This document shows positions 36,587-44,821 of a stretch of DNA of 64,000 nucleotides, piece by piece (position 1 is the first letter of the stretch; each line of letters opens with the position of its first letter). Source of the stretch: Paenibacillus thalictri (lineage in GTDB: Bacteria > Bacillota > Bacilli > Paenibacillales > NBRC-103111); contig NZ_SIRE01000018.1 of assembly GCF_004307995.1 (NCBI RefSeq), forward strand, positions 62,001 through 126,000, read 5' to 3'. A model generated the notes under the pieces. That model saw nothing but the letters and a program-made list of their open reading frames with translations, had not been told where the DNA came from and did no database searches. The position numbers were made by a program, and so were the translations under genes.

Positions 36587-36790
36587 AGCAACGATCAACT
36601 CTCCCATTTGATAAGTGATTTTAATATGATCATAGTTTCCAGTTGTTTATACTTTTCAAGAAAATGTTTGCGGTAATTTATCTTATCAAACTAACACTTT
36701 CTTAATTTTTTTTTAATACAATTAGTAATTAAAACCTATTTCACCATATAGACAACATTTTATCGACAAAATATAATGAAATTATCAGTA

Positions 36791-36827
36791 AATGTTAAAA
36801 AAACATTTGGAAACTTTACCAAATGTT
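36791..36827. promoter_or_regulatory. Overlapping inverted repeats upstream of the response regulator
   Basis: AACATTTGG and CCAAATGTT (36802-36810 and 36819-36827) form a perfect 9-bp inverted repeat around eight bases. A second repeat, AAATGTT-AAAAA-AACATTT, overlaps its left arm. They lie 41 bases before the regulator start, in the 280-base space shared with the chemoreceptor gene. Probably an operator; no other element was clear in this AT-rich space. Confidence 0.5.
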
Positions 36828-36867
36828 GACCACATATTGTTAGCTCGACGCCAGGGGGAACCAATGC

Positions 36868-37578
36868 ATGACGAAGATATTATTAATCGAGGACGACGAT
36901 ATCGTTGGAGAAATGCTGTGTATGTATTTGTCGGAGGAAGCCTTTGACGTTAAGAGGGCTATTGACGGGCAAGAAGGTCTTTCGGATATTCACCAGTTTA
37001 ACCCCGACTTGATCTTGCTCGATCTTGTGCTGCCGGACGCTGAAGGCATGGTGTTATGCTCGCAAATCCGCCTGCTCACACAAGCGCCTATCATCATAAC
37101 TTCCTCCAAAAATTCGGTTTCCGACCGGATTCAGGCACTGACGCTTGGCGCCGACGATTACATGTGCAAGCCGTTCAGCATGCAGGAACTGAAAGCGAGG
37201 ATTTATGCGATTTTACGTCGCGTCCCGCAAGGAAGCGCTTTATACTCCGAGCCGATTCCAACCCCCGAAACGTTAGAACCGTCCTCCGACATTCGTCTGG
37301 ATTACGATCAACGAAGACTGGTTGTAAGGGGCGAATCCGTGGATGTGACATTCTCCGAATTTGAGATTATGCGTTTGCTTTACCAATCGCCAGGCAGAGT
37401 ATACAGCCGGGATGAAATTATTAATGCAGTGAGAGGATTCGATTCCTACGTCAATTATCGCGCGATTGACGTACACATTACGAATTTACGCAAAAAAATC
37501 GAAACCAACCCGAAAGATCCGCAGCACATCAAAACGGTATGGGGTTTCGGCTACAAGTACATAGTACCTTCCACCTGA
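36868..37578 (+). CDS. OmpR/PhoB-type response regulator, orphan
   Basis: 236 residues. Receiver domain with the acidic pair EDDD at 8-11, phosphorylation site LILLDLVLPDAEG (Asp near 53) and KPFSM lysine near 103; C-terminal winged helix at about 140-234 (VTFSEFEIMRLLYQSPGRVYSRDEI and IDVHITNLRKKIE). The ATG has AGGGGGAACC upstream. No kinase gene is adjacent on its strand, but it diverges from the chemosensory operon, so it may be served by the hybrid kinase HPt or CheA there (inference). Confidence 0.92.
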   Translation: MTKILLIEDDDIVGEMLCMYLSEEAFDVKRAIDGQEGLSDIHQFNPDLILLDLVLPDAEGMVLCSQIRLLTQAPIIITSSKNSVSDRIQALTLGADDYMCKPFSMQELKARIYAILRRVPQGSALYSEPIPTPETLEPSSDIRLDYDQRRLVVRGESVDVTFSEFEIMRLLYQSPGRVYSRDEIINAVRGFDSYVNYRAIDVHITNLRKKIETNPKDPQHIKTVWGFGYKYIVPST

Positions 37579-37602
37579 TTGCACCTTCCTACATAAAAAA
37601 TA

Positions 37603-37655
37603 AAAGAAGCGAGGAATCGCCGGCTAAGCTGCGGCAGTCCCTCGCTTCTTTTTAT
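37603..37655. terminator. Bidirectional terminator
   Basis: AGAAGCGAGG pairs with CCTCGCTTCT around a 28-base loop, with T-rich tracts on both strands. It separates the response regulator from the convergent coiled-coil gene. Confidence 0.8.
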
Positions 37656-38008
37656 TGCTTTGAAGCCATCAATTCCAGTTCCGTCTCAACACGGAATACA
37701 CGTTTGTTTAACACGGAAATTTCCGAATCTTTATTGACCAGCTTCCGGTCAACGCCTTGCAGCATTGCGTAAATATCGAGCGGTTGTCCTTCTTCGATGC
37801 GCACCACCGACTGGTGAATATCATCAACCTTTTGTTCAAGCCGGCGCTGACCGTCCTGCAACAACGATACGTCCTGCTTCAGCGCGGATACGTCCTGCTT
37901 CACTTCCTCCATGTCCGCTTTCAGCGCGGATACATCCTGCCTTACTTCCTCCATGTCCGCTTTCAGCCCATGCATTGCGGCTAAAATTTGTTTTAACAAA
38001 TCCTCCAT
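37652..38008 (-). CDS. Coiled-coil protein, unknown function
   Basis: 118 residues, almost wholly heptad-patterned. Two 14-residue units (LKADMEEVRQDVSA and LKADMEEVKQDVSA) are followed by a shortened LKQDVSL unit, giving a long amphipathic helix; the C-terminal third ends in NKRVFRVETELELMASK. No membrane segment or signal peptide. Proteins of this kind are common in Paenibacillus without known function. The ATG at 38008 fits. Its last bases overlap the shared terminator. Confidence 0.75.
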   Translation of the reverse strand: MEDLLKQILAAMHGLKADMEEVRQDVSALKADMEEVKQDVSALKQDVSLLQDGQRRLEQKVDDIHQSVVRIEEGQPLDIYAMLQGVDRKLVNKDSEISVLNKRVFRVETELELMASKQ

Positions 38009-38120
38009 GTCCGCCCTCCCCTACACATATCATTTATTATAGCATACAGCGATCGGGGTTTTACATAATAACATCACCGGGCAGCGCCTGCCGACCGAAG
38101 GCGATTGCACAGTTTTTTTT

Positions 38121-38149
38121 CACCAAGGTATAAACGCCCTCATATGATA
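38121..38149 (+). promoter_or_regulatory. Sigma-K-type promoter of the YheC/YheD cluster
   Basis: CACC (38121-38124) and CATATGATA (38141-38149) fit the late mother-cell consensus MACM and CATANNNTA with a 16-base spacer. This matches a role of the downstream genes in the spore coat. Confidence 0.6.
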
Positions 38150-38168
38150 AAGCAGTTAGACGCTTATG

Positions 38169-38214
38169 CCCGTGGAGGCACCACGGGATAACTGTAAATT
38201 CTGTGAATTTACAG
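38169..38214 (+). promoter_or_regulatory. Two perfect hairpins in the YheC/YheD leader
   Basis: CCCGTGG with CCACGGG (five-base loop) is followed at once by CTGTAAATT with AATTTACAG (five-base loop). They lie 20 bases after the -10 element and 50 bases before the first start codon, so they would be in the 5' untranslated RNA. No T-run follows, so they are not a plain terminator. Confidence 0.6.
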
Positions 38215-38264
38215 GACCGCCTTTCATTGCAAGAAGAAAGCCGGTGCTGGAAGGGGTTCAAGTC

Positions 38265-39632
38265 ATGAAAAGAACGAAAATTAATGTACATGTGCAAAAT
38301 TCCCGCATCTTTGCAGATGAACGAGTCGTTTTGCTTGGGGAAGCCATTATCAAAAAGTGGAAAGTTCCTGCAGGCCAAACATTAAGCTTAAAATTCGGCT
38401 CGGCCAAACATGACGTAAAGGTAGCTTCCATCTCGCACCCTTCCGCCATCCGCATGAGTGAGTCCCTTGCTTCCAAATTGGGGCTTTCGAGCGGCAGACA
38501 GGTTTGCTTCCAGTATAAACCCGCAGCCCGCACTATCCATATCGGTCCCTTAATCGGGGTAATGGTGAGCCGCGTGATCCCCGGATCGCCGGATCGCCCC
38601 TTTGGCACGATTACATCGTTTTGCCGCGAAATGACCGATGCATGCGAAGCGCATGGGGCGTTTGTTTACTTTTTTACGCCTGACGACATTACCTCACACA
38701 GCGACACCGTGAAAGGGTATACGTTCTCAAGCCGCTGGACAAAAAGCACCTTCCCGGTTCCTCACGTCATTTACAATCGGCTTACCTCGCGCCGGTATGA
38801 AAACCGCCCGGTCGTTCAGCAGTTTATGCAGTATGCCAAAACGCATCATCGTACCAGTATTTTTAACGAAAAATACTTAAATAAAAACGAAGTATTCGAT
38901 GCGCTCAAAAAAGAATCTTCCATACAAGTATATCTTCCCGAGTCCCACTTGCTGAAAAATTCGCAAACCTTGAAATCCATGTGTTCGAAATACGCGACCG
39001 TATTTCTCAAGCCGATCACCGGGAGTCTCGGCAAAGGCATTATTCGGATCAAACGCCAGAGCGACGGCAGTTACATTTGCCATTTAACAAGCATCAACGG
39101 TGTCCGCAAACAATCCTATCCCGGATTCACCCAGCTGTTTTCCGCTTTATCGGGAAAAATCAAAACCCAGCGCTTTCAGATTCAGCAGGGCCTGGACCTG
39201 ATTTCCGTCGCCGGCAGACCCGTCGACTTCCGCGCGTTAGTGCAGCGGGGCGAAACCGGACAGTGGGGAGTCACTTCGATCGTAGGACGGATCGCGGGAA
39301 ACCATCACTTCGTATCCAACCTGGCCCGGGGCGGCTCCCTTACTACGGTGAAAGACGCCGTTTCGCGTTCAAATTCGGCCAATAAAGCAGGGGCGCTGCT
39401 CAAGCTGCAGCGCGCTTCGCTGCAGATCGCCAAAGGCGTGGAAACGCAAATCGACGGGCATTTTGCCGAACTCGGAGTCGATCTGGCTATGGATACAAGC
39501 GGCAGAGTGTGGCTCCTGGAGGTTAATTCCAAGCCGTCCAAAGACGATAACTCGCAGTTGTCCGTTGATAAGAAAGTTCGCCCTTCTGTCAGGAAAATGG
39601 TGCAATACGCCCGATCTCTTGCAAAATTTTAA
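38265..39632 (+). CDS. YheC/YheD family protein, long form (ATP-grasp)
   Basis: 455 residues from MKRTKINVHVQN, whose ATG has GGAAGGGG eight bases upstream; the frame extends further back but into the leader hairpins. An N-terminal beta-rich domain of about 85 residues precedes the ATP-grasp part: entry motif GPLIGVMVSR, ATP-binding loop LKPITGSLGKGI near 281, and the metal-binding WLLEVNSKPSKDD near 426. B. subtilis YheC and YheD are endospore coat-associated proteins. Reaction unknown; ATP-grasp enzymes usually ligate a carboxylate to an amine. First of five tandem paralogues. Confidence 0.88.
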   Translation: MKRTKINVHVQNSRIFADERVVLLGEAIIKKWKVPAGQTLSLKFGSAKHDVKVASISHPSAIRMSESLASKLGLSSGRQVCFQYKPAARTIHIGPLIGVMVSRVIPGSPDRPFGTITSFCREMTDACEAHGAFVYFFTPDDITSHSDTVKGYTFSSRWTKSTFPVPHVIYNRLTSRRYENRPVVQQFMQYAKTHHRTSIFNEKYLNKNEVFDALKKESSIQVYLPESHLLKNSQTLKSMCSKYATVFLKPITGSLGKGIIRIKRQSDGSYICHLTSINGVRKQSYPGFTQLFSALSGKIKTQRFQIQQGLDLISVAGRPVDFRALVQRGETGQWGVTSIVGRIAGNHHFVSNLARGGSLTTVKDAVSRSNSANKAGALLKLQRASLQIAKGVETQIDGHFAELGVDLAMDTSGRVWLLEVNSKPSKDDNSQLSVDKKVRPSVRKMVQYARSLAKF

Positions 39633-39710
39633 CTCACCCCGTCAACAAACGGAAGTGAAAGCTGAAGTTTTGACCAGCTTGGCGTTTTAAAGGAAGAGGA
39701 GGGGAACGAC

Positions 39711-40907
39711 ATGTCAGGCTTACGACAAAAACGTTATATCGGCATTATGACTTCGCTTGTACCGGGAACCATTCCATTTATGAATCAGAGCTTCTACCGC
39801 CAGCTCATCTTGCTTGGGGCCAAAACCGGACTACATGTGTTTGTTTTTCATCCCCGTTCCTTGGACTGGGAACAGCAAGCTGTTACTGGGTTCACCTTTA
39901 ACGAGACGGAAAATGCCTGGCACAAAGCCCGTTTTCCGCTGCCGGAGCTGGTCTACGACCGGTGCTTCTTTACAAACCGCAGGCAATATCAGGAGTACAA
40001 GGAACAAATCGGTCATTTGTCGGATGGAAAACGTGTTCGTTTATTAGGTCACCGTCTTAAGGGCAAATGGGATGTGCATCAGATGCTGCTCGCCGAACCC
40101 GAGCTTAGCGCTTATTTGCCGGAAACATTGCCTTATGATGGTATCCGCTCGCTTTCCGGCTGGTTCGCCCGGCATACCGAGGCGATTCTGAAGCCGCAGA
40201 AGGGCTCTCATGGCAAAGGAATTTTACACGTGCGGCACAATCCGCAATCCGGACGATACTTCGTCAGGGGGCGTGACCGCCTTAACCATACTGTAGAACG
40301 CGTATTCGAGCGTTTTCCTACTTTTAAGCGCTGGCTTGATTCGTTGATTTCCGGCCGCAGCTATTTAATACAACGTTACTTGACGCTGACGACAGAGCGC
40401 GGCGATGCCTACGACGTAAGATCGCTGATGCAAAAAGACGGCACCGGCCGTTGGCGGCTGACAGGGATGGCCGTGCGCTGCGGACAGCGGGGAAGCATCA
40501 CCTCCAATTTGCATGGCGGAGGGGAAGCCGCGGAAATAAGAGCCTTTCTCGCCGGACAGTTTGGCGAAGAGCGGTCAGCGGCGATCACCGCCGAGTTGGA
40601 GCACCTTTCGCATCTGCTGCCGGAAACGCTGGAGCGGCACCATGGCCGGCTTGCCGAGCTGGGGCTCGATCTGGGCGTTGACAAAGACGGCCGCGTGTGG
40701 ATCCTCGAAGTGAACTCCAAACCAGGACGTTCCGTTTTCGCCAGATTGCAGCAAGATAAAGTTCGGTACCGTTCACTTAACAATCCGATTCGTTATGCCG
40801 CATTTTTATTGAATCACTACGAAGAGGGCTTTTCTGCCAGGAAAGCCCATTACATCCTTACAAGGCCAGCTTTTTCCGAAAGGAAAGCTATAGGAGGACA
40901 ATCATGA
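39711..40907 (+). CDS. YheC/YheD family protein, short form (ATP-grasp)
   Basis: 398 residues, lacking the 85-residue N-terminal domain of the neighbours. Starts YIGIMTSLVPGT directly at the ATP-grasp region. ATP-binding loop LKPQKGSHGKGI near 161 and C-terminal WILEVNSKPGRS near 337 are intact. GAGGAGGGG lies seven bases before the ATG. The stop overlaps the next gene's start by four bases (ATGA). Probably a coat or cortex-stage enzyme with its paralogues; it may form mixed assemblies with them (inference). Confidence 0.87.
   Translation: MSGLRQKRYIGIMTSLVPGTIPFMNQSFYRQLILLGAKTGLHVFVFHPRSLDWEQQAVTGFTFNETENAWHKARFPLPELVYDRCFFTNRRQYQEYKEQIGHLSDGKRVRLLGHRLKGKWDVHQMLLAEPELSAYLPETLPYDGIRSLSGWFARHTEAILKPQKGSHGKGILHVRHNPQSGRYFVRGRDRLNHTVERVFERFPTFKRWLDSLISGRSYLIQRYLTLTTERGDAYDVRSLMQKDGTGRWRLTGMAVRCGQRGSITSNLHGGGEAAEIRAFLAGQFGEERSAAITAELEHLSHLLPETLERHHGRLAELGLDLGVDKDGRVWILEVNSKPGRSVFARLQQDKVRYRSLNNPIRYAAFLLNHYEEGFSARKAHYILTRPAFSERKAIGGQS
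40868..40889 (+). promoter_or_regulatory. Hairpin immediately before a ribosome site
   Basis: AGCTTTTTCC and GGAAAGCT form a stem (two-base bulge) around GAAA. Two bases later AGGAGGACAA starts the ribosome site of the gene at 40904. Stem and ribosome site resemble those before cotJC. Confidence 0.5.
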
Positions 40908-42271
40908 GTTTGACAACCTGCACCGTACATGTGACGCAGCGTCCGGAAAGAGCTATTTATGTCACAAGCGAGCTCGCAAGAGCGCTACGACTCGGTAAAG
41001 CCAAATCCGTCACTTTAAAGCTCGGTATCAAGCACACCAACGCGCAGCTTAAAATATTGAAAAAAGACGGTAAACATGCCTACTTTCCGAGCACGCTCGC
41101 AAATGCCATTAAAATCCCGCAAAACAGTTCCTGCATGGTCATGTGCAATAACGGCAGGGACATTCAGTTCGGACCGCTTATCGGCATCATGACAGGGGTA
41201 ACCGGAAGCGGCACGCGTCCCTTCGGATCGCGTACGGAGCTGATTCGCTCCTATATCAGCGCAGGAACGGACCGCTCGTTCATGTTTGCATTTTCACCGC
41301 AAAGCGTAAATTGGTCGCAAGAAACCGTTGTCGGTTATTTCCTGCGCAAGGAAGGCGGCTGGACGCGCAAAACGGTACCGCTGCCCGACGTCATTTACAA
41401 CCGGCTGCCCAGCCGGAAAGCCGAAAAAATGGCTTCCATGGACAGCTTCAAACAACGCTTCCTGCGCCGTGGGATTTCGCTGTTTAACTGGAGTTTCTTT
41501 GAAAAATGGGATGTTTACAACCTGCTGGAAGGCACTGATGCGTTCAAGCATGTGCCCGAATCGCACATCAATCCGACCTCATCGCAAATTAAAGATATGC
41601 TGGATAAGCACAAATTCATTTATTTGAAACCGACAGGCGGATCTCTTGGTATCGGCATATACCGCGTAACTTACAACGCCAAACGGGGATACTATGCAAG
41701 GTTCCGCCGCAGCGGCAAAAACGTGCTGCTCCGCTTCAATAAATTCGAAGGTTTGATGAATCTGCTCAACCGTCAAAAAGGAAGATTAAACCACTACGTC
41801 GCACAGCAAGGTATCCGGCTGATTGAGATCGACAGCTGCCCGATTGACTTCCGTTTCCACTTGACCAAAAATATTAACAACCAATGGGTTGTCGCCGGAA
41901 TTGGGGCGAAAAAAGCCGGAAAAGGCAGCGTGACCACACACGTGCGGACCGGCGGGCAATTAATGACGCCCGAGCAGGTGCTCAAGCAAATATTCGGCAG
42001 CCGCGGCGACCAAGTGCTCGATACTGCTAAAGAAACAGCGATTAAGTTAGCCGAATCGCTTGAGAAGAAGCACCGCCATATGTTAGGCGAACTTGGCTTC
42101 GACATCGGCATCGACCAAAACGAAAAAATTTGGATGTTCGAAGCGAATTCCAAACCTGGACGCTCCATCTTCAAGCATCCTGCATTGAAAGGCCAGGGGA
42201 AAGCGACAGTGAACCATATTTTCGAATACTGCCAATATTTAAGCCGATTTCGTCCGAGGAGGGAAGCTTGA
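40904..42271 (+). CDS. YheC/YheD family protein, long form with altered ATP loop
   Basis: 455 residues. N-terminal beta-rich domain (VHVTQRPERAIYVTSELARALRL) then GPLIGIMTG, and the ATP-grasp core. The glycine loop reads LKPTGGSLGIGIYRV: isoleucine replaces the lysine or arginine found at this place in the other four copies. The C-terminal metal site WMFEANSKPGRS near 415 is kept. ATG at 40904 with TAGGAGG seven bases upstream. Weakened ATP binding or a changed substrate is possible. Third gene of the cluster. Confidence 0.87.
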   Translation: MSLTTCTVHVTQRPERAIYVTSELARALRLGKAKSVTLKLGIKHTNAQLKILKKDGKHAYFPSTLANAIKIPQNSSCMVMCNNGRDIQFGPLIGIMTGVTGSGTRPFGSRTELIRSYISAGTDRSFMFAFSPQSVNWSQETVVGYFLRKEGGWTRKTVPLPDVIYNRLPSRKAEKMASMDSFKQRFLRRGISLFNWSFFEKWDVYNLLEGTDAFKHVPESHINPTSSQIKDMLDKHKFIYLKPTGGSLGIGIYRVTYNAKRGYYARFRRSGKNVLLRFNKFEGLMNLLNRQKGRLNHYVAQQGIRLIEIDSCPIDFRFHLTKNINNQWVVAGIGAKKAGKGSVTTHVRTGGQLMTPEQVLKQIFGSRGDQVLDTAKETAIKLAESLEKKHRHMLGELGFDIGIDQNEKIWMFEANSKPGRSIFKHPALKGQGKATVNHIFEYCQYLSRFRPRREA

Positions 42272-43504
42272 GTGGACGCCTCTCTTCATGAAAAAGAAAA
42301 AAAGCAAAAAACAACACTTGCCATTCTCACTTATGACGATGGCAAAAGAATTTTTAGAGGCAATAGGAAAAATTTCGTAGATTTGATCAAGACGGGGGAA
42401 GACCATGGGGTCGACGTCTATGTAACAACGACAGACGAACTCAAGCTCTCCGGTTCGCAAATTGTCGGGTACACCTATGACGAAGTGCACAAAAAGTGGA
42501 AAAAGGGTCTGGTGCCGCTCCCCAATGTGGTTTACAACCGGATTCCGTTCCGAAAATTCGAGCTGCTGCCCGAAGTGCAGCAGACGATTCAGTCGTGCCT
42601 AAAGCATGGGAAAATTCATTTTTTTAACCCGGCCTTTTACAATAAATGGACGTTGTTCGAATGGCTCAGCAAGTCAAAGGATACCAAAGCAATCGTCCCG
42701 GTCACGCAGAAATTAACAAACAGCGACGAATTGGAAAAAATGCTGCAGAAGCACAAATCGCTTTATTTAAAGCCGGTACGCGGCAAAGCCGGGAAAGGCA
42801 TCATGAAGGTATCGTACCGGAACGGGAAAAACCAAACCGGAGAATACCAGCTTTCCATTCAGGAAAAAACGCGGAGCCACATCTCCAGGCACTCCTCCGT
42901 ACAGCAGCTGTGGTCGCAAATCCGCGAAATGTCGAGCGGGAAAGATTATATTATGCAGCAGGCCATCCAGTTAGCCCATTATAAGCAGCGGCCCTTTGAT
43001 CTCCGGGCGTTGATCCAGAAGAACGCCAAGGGCGAATGGAGCGTAGCCGGGGTCGGCGCGCGGCTGGCCGGGAAGCGGAGTATTACAACCCACGTTCCGC
43101 GGGGCGGCTCCATCGACAATCCGCTAAAGCTGCTTTCCGCCACATTTGGCCTGGGAGGCAGCAGGAAAATTATTAAACAGACGAAGCAAACGGCCATCAT
43201 TCTCGCCAAACAAATCGAGAAGGCTTCGGGGCAGACCATCGGTGAAATGTCCATGGACCTAGGTGTCGATACCTCGGGCAATATATGGTTTTTTGAGGCT
43301 AATGCCAAACCAATGAAGTTCGATGAACCACATATCCGTAAAAGATCACTACAAAATTTAATTCGGTATTCACTGTTCTTATCAGGCAATAAAAAAGCAA
43401 AACGGTCCCCAGAAACCGCCGCAGCCCGAAAAAAAACAGTGAATTTGCGGAGCCGCAAACCAAATGCCCTAACCCAGAAAATTTTGGCGGCAATTAAAAT
43501 ATGA
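42272..43504 (+). CDS. YheC/YheD family protein, short form, basic C-terminus
   Basis: 410 residues. Start is GTG at 42272 with GAGGAGGG nine bases upstream, directly after the previous stop. The ATP-grasp core has LKPVRGKAGKGIMKV near 168 and WFFEANAKPMKFDE near 342, where alanine replaces the usual serine before KP. After the core come about 50 residues rich in Lys and Arg (KKAKRSPETAAARKKTVNLRSRKP), which could bind anionic polymer or help coat assembly. The first 15 residues are also very lysine-rich. Confidence 0.87.
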   Translation: MDASLHEKEKKQKTTLAILTYDDGKRIFRGNRKNFVDLIKTGEDHGVDVYVTTTDELKLSGSQIVGYTYDEVHKKWKKGLVPLPNVVYNRIPFRKFELLPEVQQTIQSCLKHGKIHFFNPAFYNKWTLFEWLSKSKDTKAIVPVTQKLTNSDELEKMLQKHKSLYLKPVRGKAGKGIMKVSYRNGKNQTGEYQLSIQEKTRSHISRHSSVQQLWSQIREMSSGKDYIMQQAIQLAHYKQRPFDLRALIQKNAKGEWSVAGVGARLAGKRSITTHVPRGGSIDNPLKLLSATFGLGGSRKIIKQTKQTAIILAKQIEKASGQTIGEMSMDLGVDTSGNIWFFEANAKPMKFDEPHIRKRSLQNLIRYSLFLSGNKKAKRSPETAAARKKTVNLRSRKPNALTQKILAAIKI

Positions 43505-43563
43505 ATGTAACCAGGCAAACGTAAAAATATATTGCAGTTTGCATTATTTAAAATAAGCGGGTG

Positions 43564-44694
43564 ATGTCCTTGCCTCAGTTAAGGCTTGGCATATTAGCTA
43601 TTTATTTAAGCGACAATCGGCTGGAAGAAAGATCTTATTTCCGCAAGTTATGCATTCAGGGCAACCGGCTCGGCATCGAATCGGTCGTATTTACTCCCGA
43701 TGATGTCGATGAAGCGAAAAATATGGTCCATGCGCAATATTACGATACGAGTTCAAGGGGATGGAAACGCAAGTGGGTCCCCTTGCCCCGAATCGTCTAC
43801 GATAGATGCAGGTATCATGGAATCCAAACGTACCGTAAGCTTACACAATTCCGCAACCGCCATAAGTTTCATTATTTAAGCCGGCCCTTGGGCAACAAAT
43901 GGCGGCTTCATCAGATCTTATCGGAGAACGATAAAGTAAGGCCGCATCTGCCGCAAACGCAGCGCTACAAAGAACCGAAAGATTTGAGGCGCATTCTGAA
44001 AGATCACCGCGTCGTTTTCATGAAACCGATCAATGGAACGGGCGGCAGAGGCATCGTACGTGTGGAAAGTCTGGACGGCAAAACATTTATGATCCAGGGG
44101 CGCGACTACTATCGCCGCATCCTTTCGCCACGCCGCGTAACCGAACGGCAAATTCCTAAGGTGATTGCCGGCTGGCCGCAAAAAGACCGCTATCTGGTGC
44201 AGCAGGGCATTCCTCTGACGCTGAAAGACGGGCGCGTTCATGATTTTCGCATGCTCGTTCAGCGAAACGGCGGAGGCGATTGGGAGATCACCGGCTGTGC
44301 CGGGCGGATCGGCCCCTCCAAATCCGTCACTTCAAATCTCCATGGAGGAGGCAGTGCCGTCCCCATGGAGAAGCTGCTGAAATCCCGATTCACGAACCTC
44401 CAGAAGGTCGAGAAAATTAAATCCGAAGCTTATCAGCTTGGCATCGATACCGTCGAACACTTGGAAAAACATTTTGGCACCTTCTGCGAGGCAGGTATCG
44501 ATCTGGCCGTTGATCCAAGCGGGCATGTATGGCTGCTGGAAGTCAACCCAAAGCCGTCGCGGGAAGTGTTTTATAAAATCGGCGAGCAGTCGACTTACCG
44601 CAAAGCGATTGCCCGGCCGCTCGAATTTGCATTGTGGCTGTCTAAGCAAAACAAATCCGCCAAACGCGACAGCGAGAAAGAAAAGGCGCAATAA
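43564..44694 (+). CDS. YheC/YheD family protein, short form
   Basis: 376 residues. Starts LPQLRLGILAIYLSDN; ATP loop FMKPINGTGGRGIVRV near 157, metal site WLLEVNPKPSRE near 320. The start is uncertain among GTG 43561, ATG 43564 and TTG 43570, since only a weak GCGGGTG lies ahead. It is 56 bases after the preceding gene, a larger gap than within the rest of the cluster, and is followed by a strong terminator, so it is the last gene of the operon. Confidence 0.87.
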   Translation: MSLPQLRLGILAIYLSDNRLEERSYFRKLCIQGNRLGIESVVFTPDDVDEAKNMVHAQYYDTSSRGWKRKWVPLPRIVYDRCRYHGIQTYRKLTQFRNRHKFHYLSRPLGNKWRLHQILSENDKVRPHLPQTQRYKEPKDLRRILKDHRVVFMKPINGTGGRGIVRVESLDGKTFMIQGRDYYRRILSPRRVTERQIPKVIAGWPQKDRYLVQQGIPLTLKDGRVHDFRMLVQRNGGGDWEITGCAGRIGPSKSVTSNLHGGGSAVPMEKLLKSRFTNLQKVEKIKSEAYQLGIDTVEHLEKHFGTFCEAGIDLAVDPSGHVWLLEVNPKPSREVFYKIGEQSTYRKAIARPLEFALWLSKQNKSAKRDSEKEKAQ

Positions 44695-44726
44695 CGGGGT
44701 CTTAAGCAAAAGCGGCCCATACTAAA

Positions 44727-44765
44727 AACCGTCAGGGAAAATCATTCCTGGCGGTCCTTTTTTTG
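44727..44765 (+). terminator. Rho-independent terminator of the YheC/YheD operon
   Basis: ACCGTCAGGGAA pairs with TTCCTGGCGGT (one G-U pair) around a five-base loop and is followed by CTTTTTTT. Confidence 0.88.
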
Positions 44766-44821
44766 TGCGAATGAGCTGCTTTTTGCGCCTTTGTTGGGGA
44801 GTAGCAGGAGGTTCCGCCGGC

